From Tubulanus polymorphus (lineage: Eukaryota > Nemertea > Palaeonemertea > Tubulaniformes > Tubulanidae): a DNA stretch of 64,000 nucleotides. The stretch covers positions 28,426,001-28,490,000 of the forward strand of contig NC_134025.1 in the NCBI RefSeq assembly GCF_964204645.1, given 5' to 3'. The position numbers and the translations under genes are program-made. This document shows positions 1 to 11,409 of this stretch, one piece after another. The notes under the pieces are model-generated. The model had not been told where the DNA came from. It saw only the letters and a program-made list of their open reading frames with translations, and ran no database searches. Within the stretch, counting starts at the first letter, position 1, and each line of letters starts with the position of its first letter.

Positions 1-459
1 TAGTTCTTAGTTTGTTGATTATTCGCGCTTTGAAATATGAAATGAAAATATAATTTACATGTATATCTTTAAGAAAACTGTGCTTCGAAATATGAAATAA
101 AGCGCATGGAATATTTAGATAGATATTTTTGTGTCATCCTATATGGTTGTTCCTCGTCAGTTACAAAATGGCAACACTCGGATAGAACACAGCGAGGATT
201 TGTAGATGGAATCCCTGCTTTCCTATCTAATGCTAACGTGTAGAAGCGTGCGCAAAACAGTTGAGTCGAAGGCATTTTGAATTGTTCACACATATTGGAC
301 AATTATTTATTTACAATCAATTGTATATCACAGCAGCAAGAATTATATGTACAGATCCCTGTATTTATAGCATAGATTCAGGGATGTGTCGAGAGTATGA
401 ATATTTCAAAACCAAAGCCAAGAGTTTGTCAAACCGAGTCAACAGGTGCAAAGAACACT
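1..459. other. Left-edge non-coding stretch, 3' side of the small minus-strand gene
   Basis: No convincing coding exon is visible here. A TTTATT at 306-311 is AATAAA on the minus strand. It lies about 150 bp past the stop codon of the minus-strand gene at 460-1274, so it is the likely polyadenylation signal. The open frames at 69-302 (minus) and 261-719 (plus) have no splice support or family resemblance. Confidence 0.4.
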
Positions 460-1274
460 TTATTGAGGCAGCGCATCCCTTCTACTCATTAAAGAGCTTT
501 GATATCTCGATGTTGGATGATGAAACTTCGGTCTCAATAATTTACTCCTGCTCGGTAAACGGTACTTGCTGTCAACCCTGCTTCTATCTTCCACGTTGTA
601 TTTCATTTGTTCACGTTTTTCAAGATACAAATTTTCATCGTGCTCGTAATGCGGGACTCCGCCCAACTCTGCATTCTGGAAACAAAAATCATGTGATGGC
701 ATTTCATTTTTTGCGTTGAAATATGTGACACAATTTTGAAACCTGTTGAGACAATCTGTACCTTTATAATGAGATTTCTATTTGGCATATCAGTTTTCCA
801 TTCCATCACGCACAAACGAGGAATAATTGGATGAAGTTGAGAATGTTCCGGATTCCTAGAGTTTTATATAAATGAATAAAAACATCTTTTATTACAAATA
901 AGGTTTTTGGCATTTTTCTTGTATTGTGATGTGATACTTTGCATTAGTGAGAATTTGAAAATAAGTCCATGAATATGAATTTTGGCTACAAAAGAAAAGA
1001 AGCATACATCATGCGAATATTTGGATTATAATTGGGACATATTACTGAACCCTTGATCGATATGTATCTACTGAAGCCTAATGAATTTGTTTACACGTTG
1101 CTATGCAACAGTAATCCAGTACTCAAAATCCCAGTAAATGGAATAATAACTGATTTACGTATTTACCAAATGGAAAATTCTATCATAAAACTCCTACCTT
1201 ACAACGCTGCATTGTTTATTTATCTTCATGGCATCTAAATGGTCTATAAACGGATCTGCTGATGGTGAATCCAT
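460..1274 (-). CDS. Small two-exon protein of about 95 residues, unrecognised
   Basis: Two coding exons join in phase 0. Exon 1 (1274-1203) encodes 24 residues starting MDSPSADPFIDHLDAM and ends at a GTAAGG donor. Exon 2 (675-460) follows a TTTCCAG acceptor and encodes 71 residues ending SLMSRRDALPQ before TAA. The product is hydrophilic and rich in Arg, Tyr, His and Pro, with tracts such as VPHYEHDENLYLEKRE and RPKFHHPTSRYQ. There is no signal peptide or membrane segment. I do not recognise the family. The composition recalls short microtubule-inner or ciliary proteins, but that is only an impression. An extra small exon inside the 527 bp intron cannot be excluded. Confidence 0.55.
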
Positions 1275-2480
1275 GTTTACTGTTATTCAGTTCAACTGTG
1301 CGTTCTACTGTCTCTTATGTACTGTTATTTATATTTCAATGCCCTCTCGTGGTGGACAAAATGTTCTCGATTGTGCGCGCAATTTGAAATGAATACAAAT
1401 CTTCCAACTCATCGAAAAGAATATTGATAAATGGTAGCATATACAGCTGGCATATAGACATCTATAATTACGTCAAACATGCGTCAAATCCGATGATAAA
1501 ACGTCACATTCGCAGCTGATAGAGGCAAAAAGTTCATTCCATTTTTTCCGATAATTCTGATAGAATATAAATTAAAACTGATTATGGGGGGATTTTTACG
1601 GAAGGGAATTTTGCCAAGTCATTCCTATTGATGTCTACTGTGGTTTTGATAAGGGTCACATGCATTATTTCATATGTGACCTCGATTATAAAAAACCGCA
1701 AAACAATCGAAGAGCAAAAACGAAAACTTTCGGTTTTGTGCCATTTTCGTATTGCTACCGCGCGAATACAAGATATTGTATAGAACAAAAACGAAATTTA
1801 ATTCGTTTTCTAGCGCAAAAACAAAGTTTGCTCTAACGTCTCGTTTTTCGTCTTTTTATAATCGAGGTCAATGAAAAATACGGCCCTTTTCGGCCATCAT
1901 GTTATTAAACTTGAGGAGCATTTTTTATCTCGAGGGATTTTTCCTGTAGTTGCCAAATCTTATCCACTGGTACTAATCGCCCGTATAAGAGCATTCAAAG
2001 CGGCTTATGAAAGTACTCTTTGCCATTTTCTCATACATTGCGCCATTTCAACAACCTGAAGATCTTACAGCAGATTAGATAAACGATTTAATGAAACCAA
2101 CTCAATCGGCTGACAAGAGCGGCACTTGTAGAACAGCGTGTGGGCTCATACACCAGTTTAATTAAGAAAAAGAACAAACATTTCAAATAATTTTCTTTTT
2201 ATTAATAAGACAATTCCTAGAACGACTATTAATAGTGTACAATGATTTACAATAATTTACCGTAATAAGTACCGTAAAGTTCATAGTTCGGTGCATAATG
2301 ACGCTAATCTTAAGTCTATTGTGCTGTTGAGAGGCAATTCAATAAAAGAATTAATTTCCATTCGCATGTCTGGTTCATAGGGGGCACATACTAAAATGAT
2401 CGATAGAAATTAATTTTCTTTCTGTGGTTCGCTTTTCTTCTGATATAATTATAACGTTTATTTGTGTTTTCCTGATTTGG
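1275..2480. other. Intergenic region with a fold-back element
   Basis: This gap holds the upstream region of the small minus-strand gene and the 3' side of the 415-residue gene. TTTATT at 2198-2203 is a minus-strand AATAAA for the latter. The inverted-repeat element at 1677-1870 is listed separately. No other coding or RNA feature is seen. Confidence 0.5.
1677..1870. mobile_element. Fold-back element with 18 bp perfect terminal inverted repeats (MITE-like)
   Basis: The left end (1677-1694, TGACCTCGATTATAAAAA) is the exact reverse complement of the right end (1853-1870). The interior is about 160 bp, A/T-rich, and holds repeated CAAAAACGAAA-like words but no open frame. ATG flanks both ends (1674-1676 and 1871-1873), a possible 3 bp target duplication that could be chance. 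The superfamily is unknown. Confidence 0.55.
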
Positions 2481-3728
2481 CTAATTATCGACTTCTTCCA
2501 AAGCCAATCGTTTGGCGATTTCCAGTTGAGTTGTAGTTAATGAATTCGCCCATCTCTCAACATCCTGGCGACTCTTTTCCATCTTACTTATACTATCTAC
2601 TGATATCGTTTTCAATGTACTGCGACGACGCATTAAACCAACGCTGAAATTATCGGATGACGAATTCTTCCCGGCGGCACTGAAATGGCGGGAACATATC
2701 TCATTCGCAGCTCTACAGACGACACTTTCTCTGTCGATCCATTCAACGCGTTGCCGATAGATTTCTCCCATTTTCATGAGACTTTTTAAAGCTGGTATTG
2801 TAGAATTTCTGAACTTTATAGATTCATGCCTGCTTTCGTATTCTTCCGGGTTTTCTTTCACATGAGACAGATACTCAATCAACAGAGTCGGATCAATCTT
2901 TCCACATCTCCTCGAGAAAACTTGATCAGTTTTCTTTTTGGGATCTTTCGGCGGAGTTTCATTCGTCACGGTGTGAATCTGGTTCACAGGAGCGTCTATA
3001 TCAGGTGGTTTAACCGTATCTGATCCCTCTTCCTCGCAGATCGACCCGGTTCCACTTGTGATATTGTTTTCTGTTGAATTCACATCTATCTTACCATCTT
3101 CGTTCTCGCAATCTCTAATGCTATTTCCCGATTCAACCTCACTCTTATTATCTGAATGCTCCCCGGCAGAGTTATCAGTTTGAGACATCTCTTCCAAAGA
3201 CGACTTAACCGCAAAAGAATTCTTTATTTTGTGACTTGTCGACGAATGATTTGGTTGGTATCTGATCACAGGGACTGACTTAGAGCGAAAACGAGTATGA
3301 ATTCGAGGTCGCGAAATTTGACCCAACCTGTTGTCGAACTTGTCACCTTCCGAGCCATTGGAAACTGGAACAACGGGGTGCATTTTGGAAGTTTTCCGCT
3401 GCAAATTCGCTTTGAAATTTGCCGTTATTTTCGCGTATTCGTCTTCACTTCTGTGAATAACGACGGTCGCGTGACTTTGTCTTCTACGATCTATGCCGTT
3501 GTTGATGACACTGCCTTCGTTGCCCCGTCCTGATAAAACTGTATTTGGAGATCCAGGCAATCGACAATACCATCCTAAATCTTGCATGTTCAAACCTTCT
3601 GTTTTCATGATTTGATTTAAACGCTTTATTTGCCATTGTTGACAAGTTTTACAACACGTCCGCAATTTATAATACTGATCATCCGCATCCAATATCACTG
3701 TATTTGGTCGCGTTGGCCTCGACGACAT
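2481..3728 (-). CDS. Uncharacterised 415-residue protein, single coding exon
   Basis: An uninterrupted frame runs from ATG at 3728 to TAG at 2481. A likely 5'UTR acceptor (TTCAG) lies just upstream and a minus-strand AATAAA lies at 2203-2198. The N-terminal part (about residues 20-60) has a Cys cluster (TCCKTC...WYC) and could be a small metal-binding or disulphide region. The middle (about 60-270) is low-complexity, rich in Ser, Asn, Asp, Glu and Arg, and looks disordered. The C-terminal 130 residues are more ordered: predicted helices with DPTLLIEYLSHVKENPEEY and SLMKMGEIYRQR, ending in EEVDN. There is no signal peptide or membrane segment. I do not recognise the family. The frame is long for AT-rich DNA and its codon use looks coding. 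Confidence 0.75.
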   Translation of the reverse strand: MSSRPTRPNTVILDADDQYYKLRTCCKTCQQWQIKRLNQIMKTEGLNMQDLGWYCRLPGSPNTVLSGRGNEGSVINNGIDRRRQSHATVVIHRSEDEYAKITANFKANLQRKTSKMHPVVPVSNGSEGDKFDNRLGQISRPRIHTRFRSKSVPVIRYQPNHSSTSHKIKNSFAVKSSLEEMSQTDNSAGEHSDNKSEVESGNSIRDCENEDGKIDVNSTENNITSGTGSICEEEGSDTVKPPDIDAPVNQIHTVTNETPPKDPKKKTDQVFSRRCGKIDPTLLIEYLSHVKENPEEYESRHESIKFRNSTIPALKSLMKMGEIYRQRVEWIDRESVVCRAANEICSRHFSAAGKNSSSDNFSVGLMRRRSTLKTISVDSISKMEKSRQDVERWANSLTTTQLEIAKRLALEEVDN

Positions 3729-5083
3729 TTCTACGAAAGTTCAGATTAAAGTCAATGTTTGTTTTTTTTTAACTCTCGAATGATGCTGAACGGTCGCGAC
3801 GGTTTTGTCCCAATTAAGCTTCCGTATACGAATGATATTGATCAAAAGCAATCGACTTTTTTTGGAAGATGATACACTTTACTCACTTTGGTTCCAAGAT
3901 TCGTAGCCTTATGGTAAACAGAAAGTCCGGTGTAAATTATAGAATTTTCTCCTTTATTTGCACTAAAAGCATATCAGACGTAAGATAATTGGAGCTTTCA
4001 CTTGCACTGTAGTCTGCAGACAAAGTAACAATGATCGAATGAAAATTTAATATATACCGAGGCTTCGAGTATAATTGAATTGTGATTGGGTATTTTATGG
4101 TCCCATGGTTTCTCGAAGACGAATCTTCTATAAAAGGATCCATTTACGCTTTACAATTGAAAGGATTGATTAAAGAAACGACACCTGAGGTGTTAATGCG
4201 AGGATTTATGTACTGATATATCTATTAACTACAAAATAAGTGACACTACCACGATTTAATTGTTAAAAGTACAACAGCCAGTTGATCTCATGCTGTAAAA
4301 TCAGAAGAAGAGGAAACATGATTTCAATCACGTTTTTAACTGAGGACTGCGGCTACATGCAATGTTTATTTTCCCAGAGTATAACATATTATGCCTGAAT
4401 TTAGAGAATCCCAGAGCAAATAATGCGTACGTGATTTAATCACGTGCACGATTATTTTCGAATTAAAATGTCAATAAAGCTGGAAGTGGGCGCTTCGTGA
4501 TACCAATAGACCCAATAGACCCGACCAGCCTAATTTCCTGTCGCAAACCGGAGATCAAATAGGTTCCTATACATAATTTTTTTTTATTGGCAGTAAAACA
4601 CATGAAAGCTCTCTTTGATCATAGGTTAAGGGGCATGTTGTTGGTGTCGGTTGGCAATTTATTTTGTGTCTTTTCTAGATGGTATGTAAAATGGATTGCC
4701 CACGGGCCGCGCCCGCGGGCCGAACAACTGGTTGGGTGACGGATCATAGCATTATCGTAATTGATGGAAAAAAGATCTAGAACGTTAGCCTACGATAATA
4801 TGTGAATCTAGAGCGCATTAATATGTCTCAGTACGGCAGAGCCCAACACGTAGCGTGTTGGAACGTTGTATGCTCGTAGGTTGGAATCGCCCTAGGAAAA
4901 GCACCACCGGCATAAACTTCAGTAAGTTGAGGGAAGCGAGTCTTCACAGCGCGCACCTGTCACCAAGGAGTCGATAAACAATATGGCCGTCAGAGACCAG
5001 GAAGTAAACTGTAACAGTGCTAAATATAGGTGCTGTAATTAATCAAATTTCATATTGATATGTAATACATAAAAACCAAGAAA
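3729..5083. other. Intergenic region upstream of two divergent genes
   Basis: This separates the start of the 415-residue minus-strand gene from the start of the CCDC42-like plus-strand gene. It probably holds both promoters and untranslated first exons. A perfect inverted word (CGTGATT...AATCACG) near 4430-4445 abuts a CACGTG E-box at 4441. A short GC-rich palindromic patch with CCCGCGGG lies near 4700-4725 in otherwise AT-rich DNA. No coding exon is recognised. Confidence 0.4.
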
Positions 5084-6961
5084 ATGTCGTCACAAACGTA
5101 TAAACTGGATCTGGATCCTCCTAAGAGAAACGTATTCGTCACACAATTACATCAGAGGTAAAAAGAAAACTATTCAATTAGAATTAATTTCATCTGACTT
5201 AAAAAAGGGGAGCTAGCCTATGTATTGTACATCTATTTATCTAACATTTAGCGGATTTATTCATGATTCATCATTTGAAGCTCTTCCAACTCAAACTGAC
5301 TGTGAAAAAAATATGAATCAATTCATTGATTGTATGTGACAGAATTCACGATGACAAAAGATAGATTTGAAATGATAAATCATATTTTTGTTATTTGTTT
5401 ATTTCAGGGAAGATGAAGATGAAGACATTGTTCAGATTCCAGTTGTTAAAGAATCCGCTGATCGTCTCATCGAAACTGGAATACGAACACTTCAGAAAAC
5501 TCTGCTACTCAAAAAAGAAGTTGAAGTTGAACAGGTCGATGCAGAATTAGCTGAAAAACGCAATGAGTTCAGAAGACGCATGGAGGCATGTGCTGAACGT
5601 CAAATAGAAGTTCAGAAAAAACAACAAAAGGTAGGGCTGTCTCATCACCTTCAATTCTCAAGTCATTAAGAAGTTCATCAAATTTTCTCAATATCTGGAT
5701 AATATTTGTTAATGTTTTTTTTAAGATGAAAGACCGAGTAGCGAAATTTGAAAAGTTCATCAAAGAGAACGAAGCAAAACGAACAAGAGCCATTCAGAAA
5801 TATCACGGAGAAGTTAAATTAAAAGAGCAGAAAACGACAGAACACGACATGTTAACAAAACAGCTGGAAGAGTTGAAGGAAAGGTATACATAGATACAAT
5901 GTATTCATTTCTATTTGAAATGTAGCAGTTTCGATGTAAAAAAAAATGTAAACATTATTGATTACATGTTGTATAAGATGTAATTTTTTTTCTGCTTAGA
6001 CAAAGGTATCTTGGTCGAAAACTGGTGAACTACAAGAAATATGAGCAGTATCTTTTAAAAGTGGTTGAAAATTTACCCGAAAGTGAGTTAGTTTACTAAA
6101 TTTAAATGCGACTTCGAGTGTTTTGTAATCCAGAAACGTTAGTTAATTATTCATGTTTATTTTAGATTATATTGAAATGACTGATAATATGATAACTAGT
6201 CTGATGATGAGACATAGAACATTAAGCGATACAAATCAACAGCTCGTTGATAACTTATCAGAAATGACGGATAAGGTGAAATATCAATATGTTATGCACT
6301 GTCCTATTGCAATTGTACGATGTACAAAAAATACCCTAACTTCTGAATGAATTTTCAGCACGAAGAATTAAAAGCAAATCTAGATGAAATTAAACAGGAA
6401 CACAACAAGAGGAAAGTTTCTATCAATCATCAGTTAGCATACATGCAGAAAGAGCAAGAGGTTAAAACTGAAGTCAATCAGGAACTTGAACAAAGCAGTT
6501 CAACTAAAAAAGGCGATTTCAGAAAACAGGTTAAATCTCGTAATCCGTAAGAGTTATCAGCTAAATTTCTACAGCAAATTAAAAATGTTTTATCATATTT
6601 GTTTTGATTTGTAGAGGGAATTATTAGGAACGATACTAATGGCAATAGAAAATATAACAGAACAATGTGTAAAGAAGGGTGATATACCAGCGCATATGTT
6701 GTCTATAGACGATCAACTGGATTATATCAAAGTAGGTTTTAATTCATTGTTTCTTTAATATAAGGTAATAAATCAAAGCAATCAAAAATCGCAATTTTCG
6801 TTGTATCATAGGAACATCTAAATGAACAAGAAGACGTGCATAAAATGTCACTCCCCAATGCGTCGAATGCTTCTGAAATACAAGAAAAACAGTCGAAAAG
6901 AGATAATCAAGTTGAAAAAGTGCGTAAAAAAGGAAGAGATCGTGTAGCATTCGTAAACTGA
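5084..6961 (+). CDS. CCDC42/CFAP73-family ciliary coiled-coil protein
   Basis: Eight exons (5084-5157, 5408-5630, 5726-5883, 6000-6082, 6166-6275, 6359-6529, 6615-6731, 6812-6961) give a 361-residue protein closing in frame. It is almost all charged coiled coil with no membrane segment. Family hallmarks in order are RRRMEACAERQ, then KFEKFIKENEAKRTRAIQK, then the YEQYLLKVVENLPE region, and near the C terminus LLGTILMAIENI followed by DDQLDYIKEHL. These match the DUF4200 proteins CCDC42 and CFAP73 (CCDC42B). Known members act in the axoneme, in the MIA complex that docks inner dynein arms (CFAP73), or in sperm manchette and tail formation (CCDC42). I cannot say which paralogue this is. AATAAA signals lie at 7320-7325 and 7332-7337. 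Confidence 0.87.
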
Positions 6962-8521
6962 TCAAACTAACGGCTTGTAGCATTTAATACATGTATGTGT
7001 ACAAATTACTAGTGAGAAGTTGTTAGAGATTTTACTTTGTAAAACACATTTTCTTCAAAGAGAAATAACGTATTCGTATATTTCAGAATATCCAATCAAT
7101 TTTTATCAATTTATCGTATTAAAATCTGAATCATGATGAATCATGCCAGTGAATTGGTGCCTAATCAAACTAAATCGAAAGTTAATGAACTAATTTTTAC
7201 CTTAGATTTTTTGTATTTTATCAATTTATAGCATGTTATTTTTCTGTAACATTCATATATTGGATGGTCTTGTCTGTTATATAGTGATATTTATGGTACT
7301 GTATATTTTGCATATAGAAAATAAAGATGTAAATAAAGAATGTTTGTTATCTTTTGAGTTTATCTTTTAAACTTTTGTTTGCTACGACATATTCATTATT
7401 CTACTGATTGAATTCAACATTTAACCAGTTATCATTGAAGAAAATCCCACAATTGATGTACTATTTATCTATTCATTTCCTTGTCTTCGGAGAAACAATT
7501 ATTCTAAAAATCTTTTGAAAATAACATTATTTATTGTTTCTCTGAAGAAAATAAAGATAGTATATCAGTGGGATTTTACTTTATCTACAAACTGAAGAAA
7601 TACATTGGTCTACCAGCAGGTTATCATTGTTGACACAAAAACCATGAAAGTACAGAAGGGCTATTGTAAGACTCGTATACATTATTTATTTATTTTGATT
7701 TTTATCTAAATATATATTGTGCATGCAAGCATGCATACAAACATCATAATAAATAAATAGAAAGTAACGAACTAATAGCTTAACAAAGAGTTCAGGGGCT
7801 GGTTTCATAGGCATAGAATAACTATATTCCCTAGCAGTACTCTATCATATAGCCTCATACTGCTAACATATTTTCCTTGTCCAATAAAAGTCTTTTGACT
7901 GATAGGTTAACTACTATTTTGCATATAAATGTTGGATGTGTTTAAGCAAATGGGTTTCGAATACATTATAGTAAAGACTTTATATTGCCAATAAGGACGG
8001 ATACGGCGAAAGTTTCTGAAAAATTTCAACACTGATGCAAAAAACTTATTTATAAACAGCGAGGACTTATCCAAAATGCACAAATACTGAGCTAGCACCT
8101 AGTAGGGTAAATATTGAGCAGTTTTTGCTGTGAAAGACATTGGTTAATTATAGATTATACAACAATTACTTTCCTATTGCAAATAACAAATTAATAATTC
8201 AGACAAACATTTTAAAACACTACAAATAACTCTTCCCCAACAATCATATAGGAGGGGCGGATTAAGGGGATGGTCTTAGAGGTGCAGACCCCTGCGCCTT
8301 CCCATTGAGGATGTCCTTTTCATTGAGACATATTCTATTAAAATCTGCAGATTTGACACTCATCCACTCGGAAATTCCATCTTTAGGATGTACGATGTAT
8401 TTTTTCTAATCCCTTTTTTCTTCTAGACCCCACCTTCAAATATACCTACATTTGCCCCTGTATGGAAACATTCTCATGAATGTTAAAGCATTATTTCACT
8501 AACGCGATACCCAGTCAGTAT
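6962..8521. other. Convergent 3' ends of the CCDC42-like gene and SAV1
   Basis: This holds the plus-strand 3'UTR (AATAAA at 7320 and 7332) and probably the long minus-strand SAV1 3'UTR. TTTATT copies near 7685-7695 are minus-strand AATAAA. A long imperfect hairpin at about 7438-7578 is listed separately. A stretch at about 8251-8460 starts near GGGGCGGATTAAGG and ends TTTGCCCCTG. It could be a decayed hAT-like MITE, but no clear 8 bp target duplication is visible. Confidence 0.4.
7438..7578. repeat. Long imperfect hairpin (fold-back) between convergent genes
   Basis: Each arm is roughly 65-70 bp. AAAATCCCAC near 7440 pairs with GTGGGATTTT near 7568-7577. The inner CTTCGGAGAAACAAT at 7485-7499 pairs with ATTGTTTCTCTGAAG at 7533-7547 with one mismatch. 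Small bulges lie between. It may be a fold-back MITE remnant or a transcribed hairpin, and strand and function are unknown. Confidence 0.5.
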
Positions 8522-10862
8522 TCAAGTGTTATTTTGAGATTTATTTTCAGTTGCTCTTCGTTCGCTTTCACGTAACAGGGCCAGCCTGTACGCTTCATAA
8601 CCCATCACGATTTCCTCTAATTCCTGTTTGAATAATCGAGTCAACATCGCATCGAATCCTTCCAATTCTGGCAACCGAAACAATTCCCACTGAAACAGAG
8701 TGAAGTGTAATTCTGTTTTTAACATTTCAACAAATTCTATACATCTTTACACGGCTGATAATTGTCTGAATAAACTTACTTTCAATTTATGGTCATGTTC
8801 TCGCTGAGCTTTTGAGTACACATAAAGCCATTCGGGAATTTCTAGAAAATGAAGGCACCGGAAAACGTTAATGAATACAAAGTATCAAGTTATCTAAATT
8901 TCAGGATCATTTTTCTAAGATAACTCACCCGTATTGAGGTAGGGATTTGCTGGAACTAGACTATTATTATTTTGCCTATGTTCACTAGGCATAGGTATTT
9001 GTTGTTGCGTTGTAAATTGAACTCTATTGTGCGGAACGGTCGGAGCACAGGGATGTGAAAACTGCACTGCATTCGTAATACGGCTATTAATTCAAAGAGA
9101 AAGAAGTCGTTATCAAGTTGCCGAAATCAAATTAGGAAGTCAATGAACCAACTTCACAGCTCCGAGTTAAATTATTCAATATTCAATTATTTACTTCTAG
9201 ATTCAAATCTTCAACTCACCATCAATCACTTTTGACTTACTTTACAAAATAAACGCCATGTTCTTGCGATTCAATTCTTTCCCATCCAGTCGGCAGACTT
9301 TCCCTCTCCAGTGGATGACTCCAATGTGTAGTCTGAGTATTATGATCAATGTAGTATTTTCTTCCCCGAAGCGTCCAATCTACTGACCACCCTAAAGGTA
9401 ATGGTAGCTCTCCTGGTACTGTTCCACTGACAGGACCTAAGATAAATATTATGACCAAACTACTCTCAAACTTAGTTAACCAGATAAGTCCTGACATATC
9501 TAAATTCCAATTTTTAAATTACTAGGTCTAAGTCGTCATTTGGATAAGTTGTCACTTAATCGAGTTTTGCTGTGATTTGAAGGGGAAAAAGACCAATATC
9601 TAGAAAGCATGAGAATAATACTTACTAGGAGTTTGTAAAGCAGCTGGTTGATTACTGGTATGTATTGGCTGTGTGATTTGTATAAGATGATGTTGAGGTT
9701 GTATTTGAGTTACTACATGAGTCTGTATTCTATTAACAGCTGGTTGAAGGTTCTCGTATACAGGAACATGTTGCTGTTGTCCGGTTACTGCGATATTTTG
9801 GTGAACCGGGTAAAACTGTTGAGGAGAATGAATGACATGTTGTTGCTGCTGCGGGTTCGTACTGTACGGATGACTGCTATACAGATGCATGTAATCGACA
9901 GGAATCTGACCGGCAGTTGATTGTGTTGTATAGTAGTGCTGCATATTTGGTTCTGTAAAGAATATAAGAAACATTCAATCCAAATCAGAGAAACCTGTTA
10001 AATATCTAATAAGACTAAATCATAGTTTTTCGAACCTGTCGGTCTATTAGTAATTGGTGCGGCCATAATCAACTGATTTCCAACCTGAGGATCTGAATAC
10101 TGACTACTGTATACTTGTTGTTGAGGTGAAGCTACTGTAGATCTAACAATCGCATCCTTGTTATACAAACTTAAAGGTCGAGAAGCCACTGTTTGGGTCG
10201 GCTGCACTGAAGACGGTGAACTTATCTGAAGTCCTTGCAAACTTTGCGTTAATCTCACTTGTGGTTTTATGTATGTAGTTTGTGGTTTCATTTGAATAGC
10301 AGTAGTAACTGGTGTTGAAGTTGTTAAAGCGAGGCCTGCAGCGGCCCGAGCAGGAGTTCGAGAAACTGCCGGGTTATTGGCGTATACAGTATTACTGGTA
10401 TGTCGTAATACATATTGTCCTCCTGAAGATGTATGAGTTGACGGCTTACGCTGGAAGTTAGAACCTTGTCTGTAACTATCTGAAATAAATAAACAACTAA
10501 GAAATCAATGCATTTATTCACACTTTAAAAGAAGACATTCAATAACACTGCGCGATAAAGGCTCATTTTACTATAACTGCCAGAGTCTGAGGGCTTATAG
10601 GCTATTGATCGAAATAGAATTCAAAATGTACATGTATCATCGTGCATCAACCATATACTAAAATACAAGTGGTCTAAAAGTTCTGATCAGTCATAGAATT
10701 TAAACTTTCATTGAGAAAACATTTTTTTATAATAAATTTTCTCAAGATTATTATCAAGAAGATCGTACACTTACTGAGGAGTACTGGTGGACTCTCCCTC
10801 TTTACATATTTACCAGCAACTCCTTCATTCAAATTACTCGAATCCTTTTTCCTCGATAGCAT
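8522..10862 (-). CDS. SAV1: Salvador homologue (SAV1), WW/SARAH Hippo-pathway scaffold
   Basis: Seven minus-strand exons (10862-10775, 10479-10036, 9952-9626, 9436-9241, 9083-8929, 8841-8780, 8689-8522) give 479 residues. The N terminus [14 protein letters not shown]...GKYVKRE matches the SAV1 signature MLSRKK...GKYVK. A long Gln/Thr/Pro-rich linker follows. WW domain 1 (about 298-332) carries [20 protein letters not shown] and [12 protein letters not shown] domain 2 (about 333-368) carries [10 protein letters not shown]...SHPCAP and lacks the second canonical Trp, as in vertebrate SAV1. The C-terminal SARAH helix (about 415-470) contains [16 protein letters not shown] and [19 protein letters not shown]1 bridges MST/Hippo kinases and LATS/Warts through SARAH pairing in growth control. 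The CAG/CAA-rich linker is the least conserved part. Confidence 0.95.
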
Positions 10863-11409
10863 TTTTAATGAAGGTTAATTAATTATTCATTCGTATTCAT
10901 GGGATTCGAACCAATCCGTGACCACCAGAGCGTGAAATCCTGAATCGTTTCCGATCCAACCGTTACCCCGTGTGTGAAGAAACAACGTCCGTGCGAAGCG
11001 AAGATTACATTATTTTTCAACGGTAAACATACAGTCTGTTTCTCATTAGAAAGTCAATTTAAGTTTAAAGATCCCAACCGTGTTATTAGTTGATACAATT
11101 GTCTAATTTTTGCACTGAAATAAGTATAAACAGAAGTACCCCAGCTCGAATAAAATGACAACTCTAGGCTCCTAGCATTCAACGTATATCTCTACGGACC
11201 GATGCACTGATGATAGCAGCGTAGTGGGTTCGAATCCCGAATTATTATCTGAAACAACATCAAGACCATTCTATTTCATGATATAATTCATCAGTTTTTT
11301 CTACCCAATAATTCATGGAATTGATTTTATTCTTCGTTTCTCCCATTTCAGATGATTTGAATAAAGAAAACAAACTTCATAAAGCAGAGAATTTGAAAGA
11401 ATAGTAGAA
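10863..11409. promoter_or_regulatory. Short divergent intergenic region between SAV1 and the galactosyltransferase
   Basis: 547 bp separate the two start codons. The DNA probably holds both 5'UTRs and promoters. Two tRNA B-box-like words occur: GGATTCGAACC (minus orientation) near 10902 and GGTTCGAATCC near 11229. No cloverleaf or matching A box is apparent. They may be remnants of a tRNA-derived SINE or chance. A canonical TATA box cannot be placed. Confidence 0.4.

Noticed and set aside
261-719. 152-residue open frame on the plus strand
   Set aside because: It overlaps a better-supported minus-strand coding exon (675-460), lacks a good start and resembles nothing known.
8251-8460. hAT-type MITE
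   Set aside because: GGGGC words at both ends suggest it, but terminal repeats are too short and no 8 bp duplication matches.
10901-11240. tRNA genes at GGTTCGAATCC-like words (also near 43122)
   Set aside because: Only a B-box-like word is present; no acceptor stem, anticodon arm or A box could be folded.
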